Shown here: in pieces, positions 8,810 to 17,727 of the stretch
How the letters are laid out: each line of letters opens with the position of its first letter
Numbering within the stretch: the first letter of the stretch is position 1
From: Natrinema gelatinilyticum
GTDB taxonomy: Archaea > Halobacteriota > Halobacteria > Halobacteriales > Natrialbaceae
Length of the DNA stretch: 64,000 nucleotides
Assembly: GCF_024266705.1 (NCBI RefSeq)
Contig: NZ_CP100757.1
Coordinates: 310,001-374,000 of the forward strand
Direction of reading: 5' to 3'
Notes under the pieces: generated by a model
Databases searched by the model: none
What the model was told of the DNA's origin: nothing
What the model saw: the letters and a program-made list of their open reading frames with translations, nothing else
Made by a program: the position numbers and the translations under genes

Positions 8810-10083
8810 GGCGTCGTCCCTCCACGAGCCAATTCAACCATCCGATGCACGTATAGCAGCACCGGCAGCGTGACGACGAACAGCAGTGCCAGCGCGTTCA
8901 CGTACGTCAGATGGCTCAACAGTGAGAGTCCGACCCCCTCGGAGTACAGCGCCAGCGAGGTACTCAAGAAGGTCGCCAGCCACCCCGCTATCCCGACACC
9001 GAGGGCCGTGTGCGTACCGATCATCTCGGGCGTGGAGAGATCCGGCCAGAGTGCAAAGTTGAGTGTCGTGTAGAAACTGACCGCGAGAACGTAGAACATC
9101 GGCAGTACCAGTGGTGGGGTATCACCCGCTCCAAACTGAATATGGAAAACATACAGAAGGTGTGTGAACGCGAACAGGCCGAACACCGAGAAGAACAGCC
9201 AATTCCGATCGAAATTCGTGTAGATGACGCCAGCGGCGAGTGCCCCAATAACGTGTAAGACAGCGATAAACAACCGGACGCTCAGGTCGGGGGATTGCCA
9301 GGACGTGTAGATGTACAGCGGCGTTTCGATGATCCGGAGAAAGCCCAGACTATCGATGAAGAAGACGCCAAACATTAGCAGAACCGGTCCCAAGAACGCG
9401 AAACTGACCGTTCGAACCGGTATCGGTCGGCAGAATCGGCCAGTTCCGAACGCGTCGCGTTCGTGTTGACTGGCGAGGCTATCGACGAATCGGAACCGCT
9501 TGACTGAGAGAATGGCGAGAACGAGAACAGCTGGAACCATCATTGCGCCCATGACGAGACTAAACTCGTCGATTCGCCATTCGATTGGATACAGGGCCGC
9601 AGCGAAGAACGACAATCCTGCCACGATGGCAGCGACGTATCCGCGGTCCCTCACGGGAACGAAATCGAGCATGAAACTGAAGGACACTGGAATTCCGACG
9701 CCGAGCGCCATCGAACAGACGATCACCCAGAGCACGAACGGTTCGATCGTACTCACGTGTGGGGCAGCGATCGTCAGAAGCAGTTGGACGAGAACGACCA
9801 GAAAGAGCAACCGGAACTTCACGTACAGATCAGTACTCCACCCACGCCGATCCATCAGGACGCCGCTGGCGACGGCTGCGACGAGGGTGAGGAGTGCAAG
9901 TATGGCCATCACTATCGACACGTCCCCGGGGGGCATGCCGATTTCCTGCGTTCCGAGATCGGTCAGTCCCAGTTGGACGAACGTGAGATTGTAATAGTAC
10001 CCGGCCGTGAGCGCAGACACGTAGATTAGATATCCAGTGATGGGAATCCACTGGCGCTCACGGACGAACTCGAGGAGTTTCAT
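8806..10083 (-). CDS. Major facilitator superfamily transporter
   Basis: The 425-residue protein has about twelve hydrophobic segments, split by a charged central loop (residues about 195-225). A loop-2 motif VLMDRRGWSTD near residue 80 corresponds to the G-x-x-x-D-R-x-G-R-R signature of MFS carriers in relaxed form. The substrate is unknown. A leaderless start is likely: the ATG is at 10083, and ATTTAT is at 10105-10112 on the minus strand. The downstream partner is the bactofilin-like membrane protein, overlapping by 4 bases, which suggests that the two act together. Confidence 0.8.
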   Translation of the reverse strand: MKLLEFVRERQWIPITGYLIYVSALTAGYYYNLTFVQLGLTDLGTQEIGMPPGDVSIVMAILALLTLVAAVASGVLMDRRGWSTDLYVKFRLLFLVVLVQLLLTIAAPHVSTIEPFVLWVIVCSMALGVGIPVSFSFMLDFVPVRDRGYVAAIVAGLSFFAAALYPIEWRIDEFSLVMGAMMVPAVLVLAILSVKRFRFVDSLASQHERDAFGTGRFCRPIPVRTVSFAFLGPVLLMFGVFFIDSLGFLRIIETPLYIYTSWQSPDLSVRLFIAVLHVIGALAAGVIYTNFDRNWLFFSVFGLFAFTHLLYVFHIQFGAGDTPPLVLPMFYVLAVSFYTTLNFALWPDLSTPEMIGTHTALGVGIAGWLATFLSTSLALYSEGVGLSLLSHLTYVNALALLFVVTLPVLLYVHRMVELARGGTTP

Positions 10084-10431
10084 AGAGTGCTGTAATCCTC
10101 AATTTGGCATAAATATTGTCTTATACCCTACATATTGGCAGCGATGTAACTCAAATATATTTGAGGTCTTCTTGTGTATCCGTCACGGAGCAGTAGAATC
10201 CACTATCTCCACTGTACGCCGACGAATAGTGTTTGGAGGCACATACGGAACCTAAAACGAATTGAAATGACTACGATTTCGAGAAGATTGTTATCTGGCA
10301 GACGATCATTGTATCTGATTCTCTGCAACGGTCAGTAGAACTCCTATATCTTCTCTGGGAACAAACTAGTGATTGGTGAACACACATGACTCAGAATACC
10401 GCGTATAGCCAGGCCGCTGATGAAATCTATA
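10084..10431. other. AT-rich intergenic stretch
   Basis: It contains the MFS promoter (TATA-like ATTTAT on the minus strand near 10110). From 10260 onward no coding frame is seen on either strand. It ends where the structured mobile element begins. Confidence 0.45.
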
Positions 10432-10960
10432 GAACAGCGTCAGGTGACAGCCTCCCATGACTGCAGTCATGGGCTTCCCACGCCGTACCGCATCGCGCTG
10501 GATTGGGTGTTTGCAGGTTTGCGGGCCACCGTCGCGGGCGGGGTTGGAATCCCCGCCCGCGACCTATGTAGCGAAGGATGGGCCGCTGGCGGTGCCACGC
10601 CGCCGGTACTCCTATCCTCGCCCCGTTCGGATCCGACGTTTTGGTTCCGCCGGAACCAAAACGGAGCGTCAGCGGACTCGGAGTTACTTGTCTCGCGTCT
10701 TGAAGCCCGACGCTTGGTTTTTGTTCCCACGAAGGGCACGTCCCGTTTCCGGGATGGGCGGACACTCGAACCGCCAGTTTCGGGCCATCGGTTGCCGAAG
10801 GGGTCGTACCCTTCGGACCGACACGACAAGAGACGCGGGCACCGCTCAAAAGCGTTGCCCACAGGATGTGTACGGCGCATATCCCACGACTAAACAGTAG
10901 GTGCCGAACCTCCGAACAGATGCGGCCAGTTCCCGACCGCAGGGTCAAGATTAACCAGTC
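10432..10960. mobile_element. Non-coding, hairpin-rich element, probably a non-autonomous IS200/IS605 derivative
   Basis: About 520 GC-rich bases have no credible protein. CCCATGACTGCAGTCATGGG (10454-10473) is a perfect 20-base palindrome at one edge, of the kind recognised by Y1 (TnpA) transposases. Inside are a 13-base-arm hairpin (10531-10543/10551-10563, loop 7) and a 12-base-arm hairpin CGTTTTGGTTCC/GGAACCAAAACG (10637-10648/10652-10663, loop 3). Open frames across it are Arg/Ser-rich shadows. By comparison with the other IS200/IS605-like ends in this window it is probably an element that lost tnpA/tnpB. A structured RNA (omega-RNA-like) origin is possible but unproven. Confidence 0.5.
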
Positions 10961-11093
10961 AACTAGTGTTCACACTTTGAACAAACACATTCATCAGACA
11001 CTCAATTGACCGCGGAAGGGAGTGAATGTAGTCTTGCCAGTCGGCAGCGGCGTGCTGACCCGGGTCGGCCCGGGTTAGCCGCCGCACTCTCTG

Positions 11094-12119
11094 CTATCCG
11101 TCTGGAAGTGACAATACAAATAGCCGAAACAGGGCTGTCGAGACTGCCGGTCGGTCGGTCAATACTCGCTGCTCAACGAGAACCAGACACACCAGAATCC
11201 AAAGATTGTACAACGCCACAGCGAACAGAAACTCGAACAGCCGCACCGCGAAAGTCGTCACCGACGTTCGCGGGAGAAACTTTCCGATCTTCCGATAGGA
11301 CGTCTCTATCCCCCAGCGACGGCGGTACGCTTCCGCAAACGGTTCGGCGAACCCCACCGAGACGTCACAGTTCGTTACCAGACAGAACGAGTCGTCGTCC
11401 CGCGTTCGGTGCGGGACGACGACGAGTGATACCGATATTCGTCCCGTCGATGGCTGTTTCCGGACCATCTCGTAGTTGGTGACGAACGTCTCCTCGTCAT
11501 GGGCGTCAAGCACGCGCTTGACGCCCGGTGTCTTCGGCGCACGTACGACGAACCCGACGTCCAGATCAGCCAGTGTTTGAACGAGTGAAACCCGGTAGAA
11601 ACTCCGGTCGCAGTAGACGCGGTTGATCTGGACGAACTGGCGAGCGATCTTGATGAGTCGGCGGATGGACTCCCGCAGCGTGCGGGAGTCATCCGCTTCG
11701 ATCGATTCCCACGCCAGTGTCAGCCGAACCGCTGGATCGACGACGCAGAGCGTCACAAATGCGTAGGCAAGGTTCGTTCCGCGGTCTGGATTGATCGCAC
11801 AGACGTGCGGTGTCTCGGCTGAGCCGTAGTAGAGCCACTCGTGAATATCGAGCGCGACGTCGACAGGACGAGCGAACGCCCGCTGCTGGCGGGCGTGAGC
11901 GAACGTGGCTGCCCGAACGCCATCGAACTGGGCGTCGATGGCGTCCGGGCTTAATCCACGAAGATGGTAGAGAAGCGATTTCGCGAGCGAACTCCGCTGC
12001 TGAAGGTCAATGTCTTCTCCTCGAGCGAGCTGCAGTTCTTTCGCGGTCGTATGGACAAACTCACCGTCGAAGGCACTTCGAGCGAGGACTTTCTCAAAGT
12101 CCTCGCTCGAATACCGCTC
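11094..12119 (-). pseudogene. ISH3-family transposase, 5'-truncated
   Basis: One frame runs from 12119 to the stop at 11094, about 340 residues. It reads SSEDFEKVLARSAFDGEFVH..., ARPVDVALDIHEWLYYG, VYCDRSFYR and YRRRWGIETSYRKIGKF. These give the DDE triad (D of LDIHEW, D of YCDRSF, E of WGIETS) in the YRRRW-x-I-E-x-x-Y context of ISH3-type transposases. Such enzymes are about 390 residues, so roughly the first 50 are missing. The frame is cut by the IS1595 element whose inverted repeat begins at 12115, and the missing start is not found on the other side of that element. Confidence 0.8.
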
Positions 12120-13154
12120 TTATGTAGAGCTGGGGAATGCCCCCATAGCAAGGCAGTCGATGACGCTTACGAGGGATGCGCCAGCGAGATTCAATGAACG
12201 GATGATTCCAAATGTGTGAACGGCCTGCTCCAAGCCGTGCTTGGACACGCCGCGGAACTTCCGTAGCCACGGTTTGATGAGTGAAAAGAGGCACTCAACC
12301 TGGTTAATATGGACACCGTCAGGCGAGACATACGTCTCGTCGTGCACAACGATCTGGTGAGTGTACTCCATCCGCCGATACGCTTGGAGACCATCAGTCC
12401 AGACCTCTCCCAGCGGCTGGGAGAGGTCTTCAGCCTCCTGTATTACTGGATCAAGGTCTGTTTCGTAACTGATGCCAAGCTGGCCGTGAACAACCCGTAG
12501 CACGTCGCGGCACGCCGTGACGAGCGTTATCTGGTCGCCGTGTCGTCCACGCCAGCGCGAGCGTCCTGATCGAGACGACCCGCCGCGGTGACGGCTGTCC
12601 CGCGGCGGGTCTTGGCCTTTGTATCCTGAACAGACGCTGCTGGATTCATCGATTTGTACCGGTCCGTCGATTTCCTGCTGGAACTGGTTCCAGACGACCG
12701 GGAAGCCTCGCTGAACCGCGGCTTCGACCTCTCGAATGGCGTAGTAGACGGTCTTGTACGCTCGATCGAGCAGTGTCGCAATTTTCGAGATACTCAACAG
12801 CGTGTCGGCATAGAGGATGAATGCGAGAAGCACCTCTCCAGTGGTGAGGTGCTTCTCGTGAAACGGTGTTCCGTAGGTGCAAACCGGCTTGAACCCGCAG
12901 CTTCGGCAGATAACACGATTCGATGACGGCCACGTTTGGATGCTTGGATCACCGCATTCTGGACACGGAGCCTGCTCCCAGAATTTCTTGAGTCGCCGCT
13001 CGATTTGATCATCGAGCGGCTTCGTCTGCAGTTCAATCACTCCAAGATCAACGAGCTGTTGCAGCATCTTCCCGAATGCTGGCTGAGACATATTCTCTTG
13101 AGATCAGCCATCACAGTGTAACCGTGGGGCATTCCCCAGCTCTACATAAGAGCG
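12115..13154 (-). mobile_element. IS1595-family (ISH4-type) insertion sequence
   Basis: The element is 1,040 bases with perfect 29-base terminal inverted repeats: 12115-12143 and 13126-13154, core AGAGCTGGGGAATGCCCC. It encodes one transposase on the minus strand. No 8-base target duplication flanks it (left flank ends CTCGAATAC, right flank starts TGTCTACG), and both neighbouring genes are truncated and unrelated. This suggests a deletion next to the element after insertion. Confidence 0.85.
12120..13091 (-). CDS. IS1595-family transposase
   Basis: The 323-residue transposase has an N-terminal zinc ribbon (CPECGDPS... VICRSCGFKPVC, residues about 38-70). An HTH-like region (EVLLAFILYADTLLSISKIA) follows, then a DDE/DDN-type core: QIDESSSV, WTDGLQAYRRM and HINQVECLFSLIKPWLRKF with the N/E motif typical of ISXO2-like enzymes. 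The length is normal and the frame is intact. The central loop (about 170-195) is rich in Ser/Arg/Gly. The ATG at 13091 lies 35 bases inside the right inverted repeat. Confidence 0.88.
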   Translation of the reverse strand: MSQPAFGKMLQQLVDLGVIELQTKPLDDQIERRLKKFWEQAPCPECGDPSIQTWPSSNRVICRSCGFKPVCTYGTPFHEKHLTTGEVLLAFILYADTLLSISKIATLLDRAYKTVYYAIREVEAAVQRGFPVVWNQFQQEIDGPVQIDESSSVCSGYKGQDPPRDSRHRGGSSRSGRSRWRGRHGDQITLVTACRDVLRVVHGQLGISYETDLDPVIQEAEDLSQPLGEVWTDGLQAYRRMEYTHQIVVHDETYVSPDGVHINQVECLFSLIKPWLRKFRGVSKHGLEQAVHTFGIIRSLNLAGASLVSVIDCLAMGAFPSST

Positions 13155-13359
13155 TGTCTACGAAATCGAAGAAAGCGAGTACGTCCGCAAAGCGGAAGTC
13201 GACGAGGATGTAAAGGAAACCCGTCTTCAGGGGTTGAAGGACCGCCTCGCTGCCAGCGAAGATGACGAGGCGAACCAACTCCGAGAAGAGATCGAAGAGT
13301 TGGAAGACCGCATCGATGACCTTACCAGTTTCCGTACGGGAACGAAGCTCCAAGGATGA
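13155..13359 (+). pseudogene. 3' fragment of a gene cut by the IS1595 element
   Basis: Directly after the inverted repeat the plus strand is open: VYEIEESEYVRKAEVDEDVK, then a coiled-coil stretch (ANQLREEIEELEDRIDDL) and the ending FRTGTKLQG-stop at 13357-13359. It has no start codon or upstream part, so it is the tail of a larger protein. The stop overlaps the ATG of the next gene (ATGA), so the lost gene was the first cistron of an operon with the pRiA4b-type gene. The family was not recognised. Confidence 0.6.
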
Positions 13360-14240
13360 CTGCCTACCGCTTTCGCGTCAAATTCGATCTAGACCCGACG
13401 TCGCTGTGGCGGGATATCGTCGTCGGCGCGGACAGAGCGATCGCTGAGTTGCAGTCGGCGATCAACCCCACGGTTGGGCTCGATCAGGACCACCTCTGGT
13501 TCGTTGGAGAGGACGAGGACTACTGGGATAGCGCTGTCAAATACCAGTGTCCGCAGGAATATGAGGAGTCACTCGGTGGCGATCCAGTGTTGCGTACCGA
13601 GCGGATTGAGAACGCTGGCGACGTGACGATCGGCGAGATGACCCGCCAGCTCGGCCTCGAACAGTACGACCGCATCTGCTATCTGTATGACTACGGCGAT
13701 GAATGGCGGTTCTACGCAATCTTAAAAGAAATCGTCAGCGAGGAACCGAGTGACAAAGAGCCGGCGATTGTGAAAAAGAAAGGCGACCCGATCGACGATC
13801 AGTACGACTCGCCGGAAGCCGGTGGGAACGACCCGCCTCTCCCGGAACCACTCTATTCAGTGCTCCCCGAAACAGCTGTCCCTGTTGCGGATCTTCGTGA
13901 ACTAGAAGAGCGCGATGATATCGTTCACGTCATTCCATTACTCAGTCTCGAAACCGGGTTTGGGACGGTCTGCGAGCGGTTCGCGATTCAGTTTGAGGAC
14001 ACAGGATACGTCCTCGAAAATTTCCAGCCAGGATGGCAGGTCGTCGAAGAAGTCGAGCGAGCAGACAAAACAGAGGAAGAACTCCTAGCGGCCCTTACAG
14101 ACGCAGTGCGTGAGTGGCATGCTGAAATCGCGGAGATTTCGGGAGCGATGACGGGACAGCATTTCGACGAAGAGACTGTCGAAGCGATGCACGTCGAACT
14201 GGAGATGGAACTCGAACGCAAGGGGTACGGCCACCTGTAA
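13356..14240 (+). CDS. Plasmid pRiA4b ORF-3-like protein
   Basis: The 294-residue protein begins MTAYRFRVKFDLDPTSLWRD. The first half carries the family pattern: V-x-x-D-P-x-x-W-R-x-I-x-V, HLWFVGEDEDYWDSAVKY, TIGEMTRQLGLEQYDRICYLYDYGDEWRF (the Y-x-Y-D-x-G-D-x-W hallmark) and EEPSDKEPAIVKKKGDP. The second half (about 170-294) is an acidic helical extension ending in EEETVEAMHVELEMELERKG-like sequence. Members are common on plasmids and in transposons; their function is unknown. It was translationally coupled to the truncated upstream frame, whose loss to the IS1595 rearrangement probably removed its native promoter. Confidence 0.8.
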   Translation: MTAYRFRVKFDLDPTSLWRDIVVGADRAIAELQSAINPTVGLDQDHLWFVGEDEDYWDSAVKYQCPQEYEESLGGDPVLRTERIENAGDVTIGEMTRQLGLEQYDRICYLYDYGDEWRFYAILKEIVSEEPSDKEPAIVKKKGDPIDDQYDSPEAGGNDPPLPEPLYSVLPETAVPVADLRELEERDDIVHVIPLLSLETGFGTVCERFAIQFEDTGYVLENFQPGWQVVEEVERADKTEEELLAALTDAVREWHAEIAEISGAMTGQHFDEETVEAMHVELEMELERKGYGHL

Positions 14241-14395
14241 CACACTCTTCTGACTGTCTGCCGAAGAGAACGAGTTCTTGGCCGTGTCGTGTCCAGCGTC
14301 TCGTAGTGGCACCAACTCGTGAGGCTCGCCGAACTATCTTTCGTCGGATCGCCAGAGGATCGTCCGTTGAGTGGCCGGTGTATAGCAAGTCTTAA

Positions 14396-15784
14396 TCAGA
14401 CGTCGGACCAGACGTGTCGGTACTTTCCACTCGTAGGATCTCGAGCCGGTGGTTCGGCCGCTAGCTCGACGGTCAGGTCTCGGACCTCGTGTGTGTCAAA
14501 GAAGGCCACAAGAGCTGAATTGACCCGATCCCACACTGCCGCTTCGTCGGCATCGTCCTCGATCTCGAGGCGAACGCTGACCGTCTCTGGGGCGGTCTTG
14601 ACGAGCTGAGATCGATGGACGCCGGGGACCTCCTCCACGACGCTCGTGAGTGGGAGCGGGAAAATCGGGATCTGCTCGCCAGATACCGTTTCGAAGTGTA
14701 GGATATCGCCCTGCCGGCCCTCAACCTCGATCACTGGGAAGGCGCTCCCACAGGGGCAGCGTTCCTCGTACATCGTGATGCTGTCGCCGAGATCGTATCG
14801 GACAATGGGCTGTATTCGGTTCGCCAGATTCGTCAGGAGAACCGTCTCGGATGGTTCCCCGAACTCGACGGGCTGATAGTCCGCGTCAACCGGTTCGAGA
14901 ACGATCCAGTCAGTATTGGCGTGTAAGTTCCCGTGATCACACTCGACGCCGATGCTATAGAACTCCGTTGCACCGTACACCTCTCGGACGATACAATCGA
15001 ACGTCCTCCGGAGGCGGTCCTTCTGGGTTTCCGTAATCGGCTCACCGCTAGGTACGATGAACGCCGGCGTGAGGTTCAATCGCCCAACCCGCTGCTCTCG
15101 CTCGAGTTCCATGAGGACCGTCGAGTATCCGACCAAGATCGCTGGCTGAAACTCGTCGAGTTCCTGTACGATCTCCGAGAGCGGCCGATCCGGGGAGACG
15201 AGGCGCATCCGGTCGCGTAGAAACTGATTCTCCCTCCGAAACAGTTCGACGCCCGAAGCGGCGGCGAAGTGCCCGCCACCGACAGCAATCTCGGCGGTCC
15301 GAGCGTTGTGTGTGACGAGTCGTTTGATCATCTCACCGTCGATGAAGGCAGGGGCTGACCATCGGTCACCTACCGAGTCCGTGGCCAGCAACGACCACTC
15401 GTCCTGTAGAAAGGCACCGGGTTCGCCGGTCGTTCCCGAAGTCAACCACACCGGGTACCGGCCCAGAAACCGTTGGCCAATGGTCGCTGTTTCGCTCGTG
15501 AACGCCTCGACGTCTGCGTATTCGACCGCTGTATCGGTCACCACCGAATCAAAGTGTTCCATCAACTGTGATTTGGTCACCGGCGGCAGCGATCGCAGAT
15601 CGGTGATCGGCCGCTCGACGTCTGCATACAGGTGTTTGTAGAATCTGGATTCGCGGACGACGAATTCGAGGTGGTCCTGGAGACGTTGGTTCTGTCTTGC
15701 CCGGATCTGTTCGCGTGATGCGCCTTTCATCCGGAAGGCACCGATACGCTTTCGAACTTTATCGAACGCCGAGGGCTGTTCCAT
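14396..15784 (-). CDS. PaaK/CapK-like adenylate-forming enzyme (phenylacetate-CoA ligase family)
   Basis: The 462-residue protein has an N-terminal part with the lead-in SLPPVTKSQLMEHFD. The phosphate-binding loop is VWLTSGTTGEPGAFLQ (residues about 112-127; S-G-T-T-G), followed by REVYGATEFYSIGVECDHGN (the Y-G-x-T-E adenylate-binding motif) and RYDLGDSITMYEERCPCGSAFP (the D of the hinge/ATP ribose motif). C-P-C-G is a typical CapK/PaaK feature. These enzymes activate aryl or acyl carboxylates with ATP; the true acid is unknown. It is a single gene with no thioester partner nearby. The family length (about 430-470) is normal. Confidence 0.82.
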   Translation of the reverse strand: MEQPSAFDKVRKRIGAFRMKGASREQIRARQNQRLQDHLEFVVRESRFYKHLYADVERPITDLRSLPPVTKSQLMEHFDSVVTDTAVEYADVEAFTSETATIGQRFLGRYPVWLTSGTTGEPGAFLQDEWSLLATDSVGDRWSAPAFIDGEMIKRLVTHNARTAEIAVGGGHFAAASGVELFRRENQFLRDRMRLVSPDRPLSEIVQELDEFQPAILVGYSTVLMELEREQRVGRLNLTPAFIVPSGEPITETQKDRLRRTFDCIVREVYGATEFYSIGVECDHGNLHANTDWIVLEPVDADYQPVEFGEPSETVLLTNLANRIQPIVRYDLGDSITMYEERCPCGSAFPVIEVEGRQGDILHFETVSGEQIPIFPLPLTSVVEEVPGVHRSQLVKTAPETVSVRLEIEDDADEAAVWDRVNSALVAFFDTHEVRDLTVELAAEPPARDPTSGKYRHVWSDV

Positions 15785-16211
15785 CGTCTAATCCTTCGTC
15801 GATGAGTGAGATAAAGCCCACAACCCGATCAGTTCCGGTTCCAGACGCTGCTGACTACGCGCTCCGTATCTTGCACAGCTGCGTCCAACCCACAGAGTAG
15901 AAGACAATTCCAGTGCGTCCTTGACCCCTGAAATACCGAATTCAACGGACGACAATTGATACTCTCAAAGCGGATACGTGCATTTCCTACCGGTAACGGT
16001 CTCACCTATACTGATCGATCTCACCGACTACCATCTTTGGAGACTCCGGCACAGCATACGCGCTCTGAGTTCAGCACACACTTAACAAACTGACTGATTC
16101 TTGTCAGAGGGACGTGACTGACATAGAGTATAAGTTCAGCACGAAACGGAAGACGAGCGACGGTCGAGTCACGCCGACTCAGTCGTCAGAACATCGACGT
16201 TCGCGCTCTTG
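15785..16211. other. Intergenic stretch, 427 bases
   Basis: A 32-codon plus-strand frame starting at the ATG at 15802 (MSEIKPTTRSVPVPDAADYA...) ends at 15900 and may be chance. AGAGTATAAGTTCAGCAC (16126-16143) resembles AGAGAATGGGTTCAGCAC after the 42.4-kb repeat and AGAGGATGGGTTCAGCAG near 400, so a transposon end is possible here. Nothing else is recognised. Confidence 0.35.
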
Positions 16212-17342
16212 TCACTCGACCAGCTCGGTCTCAGGGAACTGATAGCTTCCGTCGAGAATCTCCTCGCGGGGACCGTAAAGCCGGACCACGTAGAACCACT
16301 CCTCTGGAGTGTAGAGGAAGTTCGGCTGATCGGGGTCACCGCCGAAATGGATTGTGATACTGCCGTCATCGGCTTGCTCTGCAGTCGCGTTGTTGAACGA
16401 GTACGCGTCGTACTCGTTCTCCTCGAGAAACCCGTCACTGTTGTAGACGGTGACCGACCAGAACGCGTCGACCGGGACGTCTTGGACAGTGAGTGTGTGT
16501 GGCGTCTCGCCGTCGTTCTGGTCAGGAACCCTCGAAGAGTAGATTGTTTCAGATTCCGGAAACCCACCCGGTGTCACACTAGCGAGCAAGTACTTCACGG
16601 GGTTGACCTCGCCGACGTCGCCATAAGCGCCGCCGAAGTCGTCCATAGTTTTCATGACCGTGACGAGCGCGTCGAAGAGTTCTGCGTGTGTTTGGCGGTC
16701 CCAATTGGGAATCTCGAACGTGCCGAGCGAGTCTTGGCTCACTGCGAGTTCGTCCTGTAAGCCATGGACGGTCGCTACGTCGCCCGGATCGTTCGGGTCG
16801 ACGAACGTGCGGACGAAGACCCACGTGTACCGCGTCCCGATCCCGTCCTGGGTCAACGTGTACTCGCCGGGATCGTAGAAACTCCCTTTCAGATACTGGT
16901 CCTCGTCGAGGATAACCATCGACTGATAGCGGTCACCGGTGTCTGGTTTGGTGATGGTGACCGGCTCGGTCAAGTCGAAGACACCAACCGAATAGAACGT
17001 GTCGCGATTGGGCAAGGCGGCGAGCTGCACGCCAGGTTCGACTAACGTTCGGTAATGATAAAACTCGCCGAACCCGCCCTGTTCGACGATGCTCTCCATC
17101 ATTAGATGTATCTGCGCACGTGGGAAGTTCTCCCATGTGACTGGGACTGACTCGACATCTGCTGACGTCTCGTTTTCAGCCTCCTGGGTGTCCGACTCCG
17201 AGGGGTTTTGGCTGGCAGTGGCGCTGCCGGCACCCAGCGCGAGTACGCCGGCGAGGCCTGCCCCGCGAAGTGCGGTTCGGCGGGTTGCCTGTAGTGATTC
17301 GGATTCTGGTTCCGCCGTCGTGTGGTGTGGCTCGTTGCTCAT
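16212..17342 (-). CDS. Tat-exported DUF1254/DUF1214 domain protein
   Basis: The 376-residue protein starts with a twin-arginine signal: ATRRTALRGAGLAGVLALG (residues about 20-38), then an acidic linker. The DUF1254-type region includes LPNRDTFYSVGVFDLTEPV and GDRYQSMVILDEDQY. The DUF1214-type C-terminal region includes DVPVDAFWSVTVYNSDGF and WFYVVRLYGPREEILDGSY-type sequence, the conserved end of the family (P-x-x-x-x-W-x-x-x-R-x-Y-x-P). Such proteins are exported and of unknown biochemical role. No partner gene is adjacent. It is monocistronic, and its start is 386 bases from the divergent FAD oxidoreductase gene. Confidence 0.82.
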   Translation of the reverse strand: MSNEPHHTTAEPESESLQATRRTALRGAGLAGVLALGAGSATASQNPSESDTQEAENETSADVESVPVTWENFPRAQIHLMMESIVEQGGFGEFYHYRTLVEPGVQLAALPNRDTFYSVGVFDLTEPVTITKPDTGDRYQSMVILDEDQYLKGSFYDPGEYTLTQDGIGTRYTWVFVRTFVDPNDPGDVATVHGLQDELAVSQDSLGTFEIPNWDRQTHAELFDALVTVMKTMDDFGGAYGDVGEVNPVKYLLASVTPGGFPESETIYSSRVPDQNDGETPHTLTVQDVPVDAFWSVTVYNSDGFLEENEYDAYSFNNATAEQADDGSITIHFGGDPDQPNFLYTPEEWFYVVRLYGPREEILDGSYQFPETELVE

Positions 17343-17727
17343 GGCTCATGCCTCTCTGAGTAGCCCACAGCAGCGGTTGGGACCGACTCAGACAACCGCA
17401 CACCAGCATTTCATATAAAACAGCGACGACACTTGAGAACACTTTCATGACATGATGTCAATATTTGCTTGATGACAAACTCTGAATTCTCAATATACTG
17501 TCTGCGCCTGTAGTGAGTGCTCACGGACCCCGCTATTCAGCCGTCAGTTCGTGCTGCACTCGCGCTATCGGGTTCAGCTTCTATATTCAGGTCAAACAGA
17601 TAACGAAATAGTAATCGATATCACCGATAGCTGTCAAAAACGGTTTGCTGAATAGAGAGTATGTAGTCAGCAGCCCTTGTGGTACGGTAATAGCTAACGC
17701 AATTCGTGTGGTAGGGGAAAGTAAGAC
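17343..17727. other. Divergent intergenic region, 385 bases
   Basis: It lies between the Tat/DUF1254 gene and the FAD oxidoreductase. It is AT-rich around 17400-17520 and 17600-17660, consistent with two divergent promoters. GGGGAAAG at 17714-17721 may be the ribosome-binding site of the oxidoreductase. No further gene is seen. Confidence 0.5.

Noticed and set aside
10420..10948. Long overlapping open frames on both strands across the hairpin element
   Set aside because: They are Arg/Ser-rich, overlap each other in several frames, and follow GC-rich inverted repeats instead of conserved protein. Treated as non-coding.
12115..12120. Target-site duplication of the IS1595 element at CGCTCTTA
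   Set aside because: The matching sequence on the other side is inverted, not direct, and belongs to the terminal inverted repeat itself.
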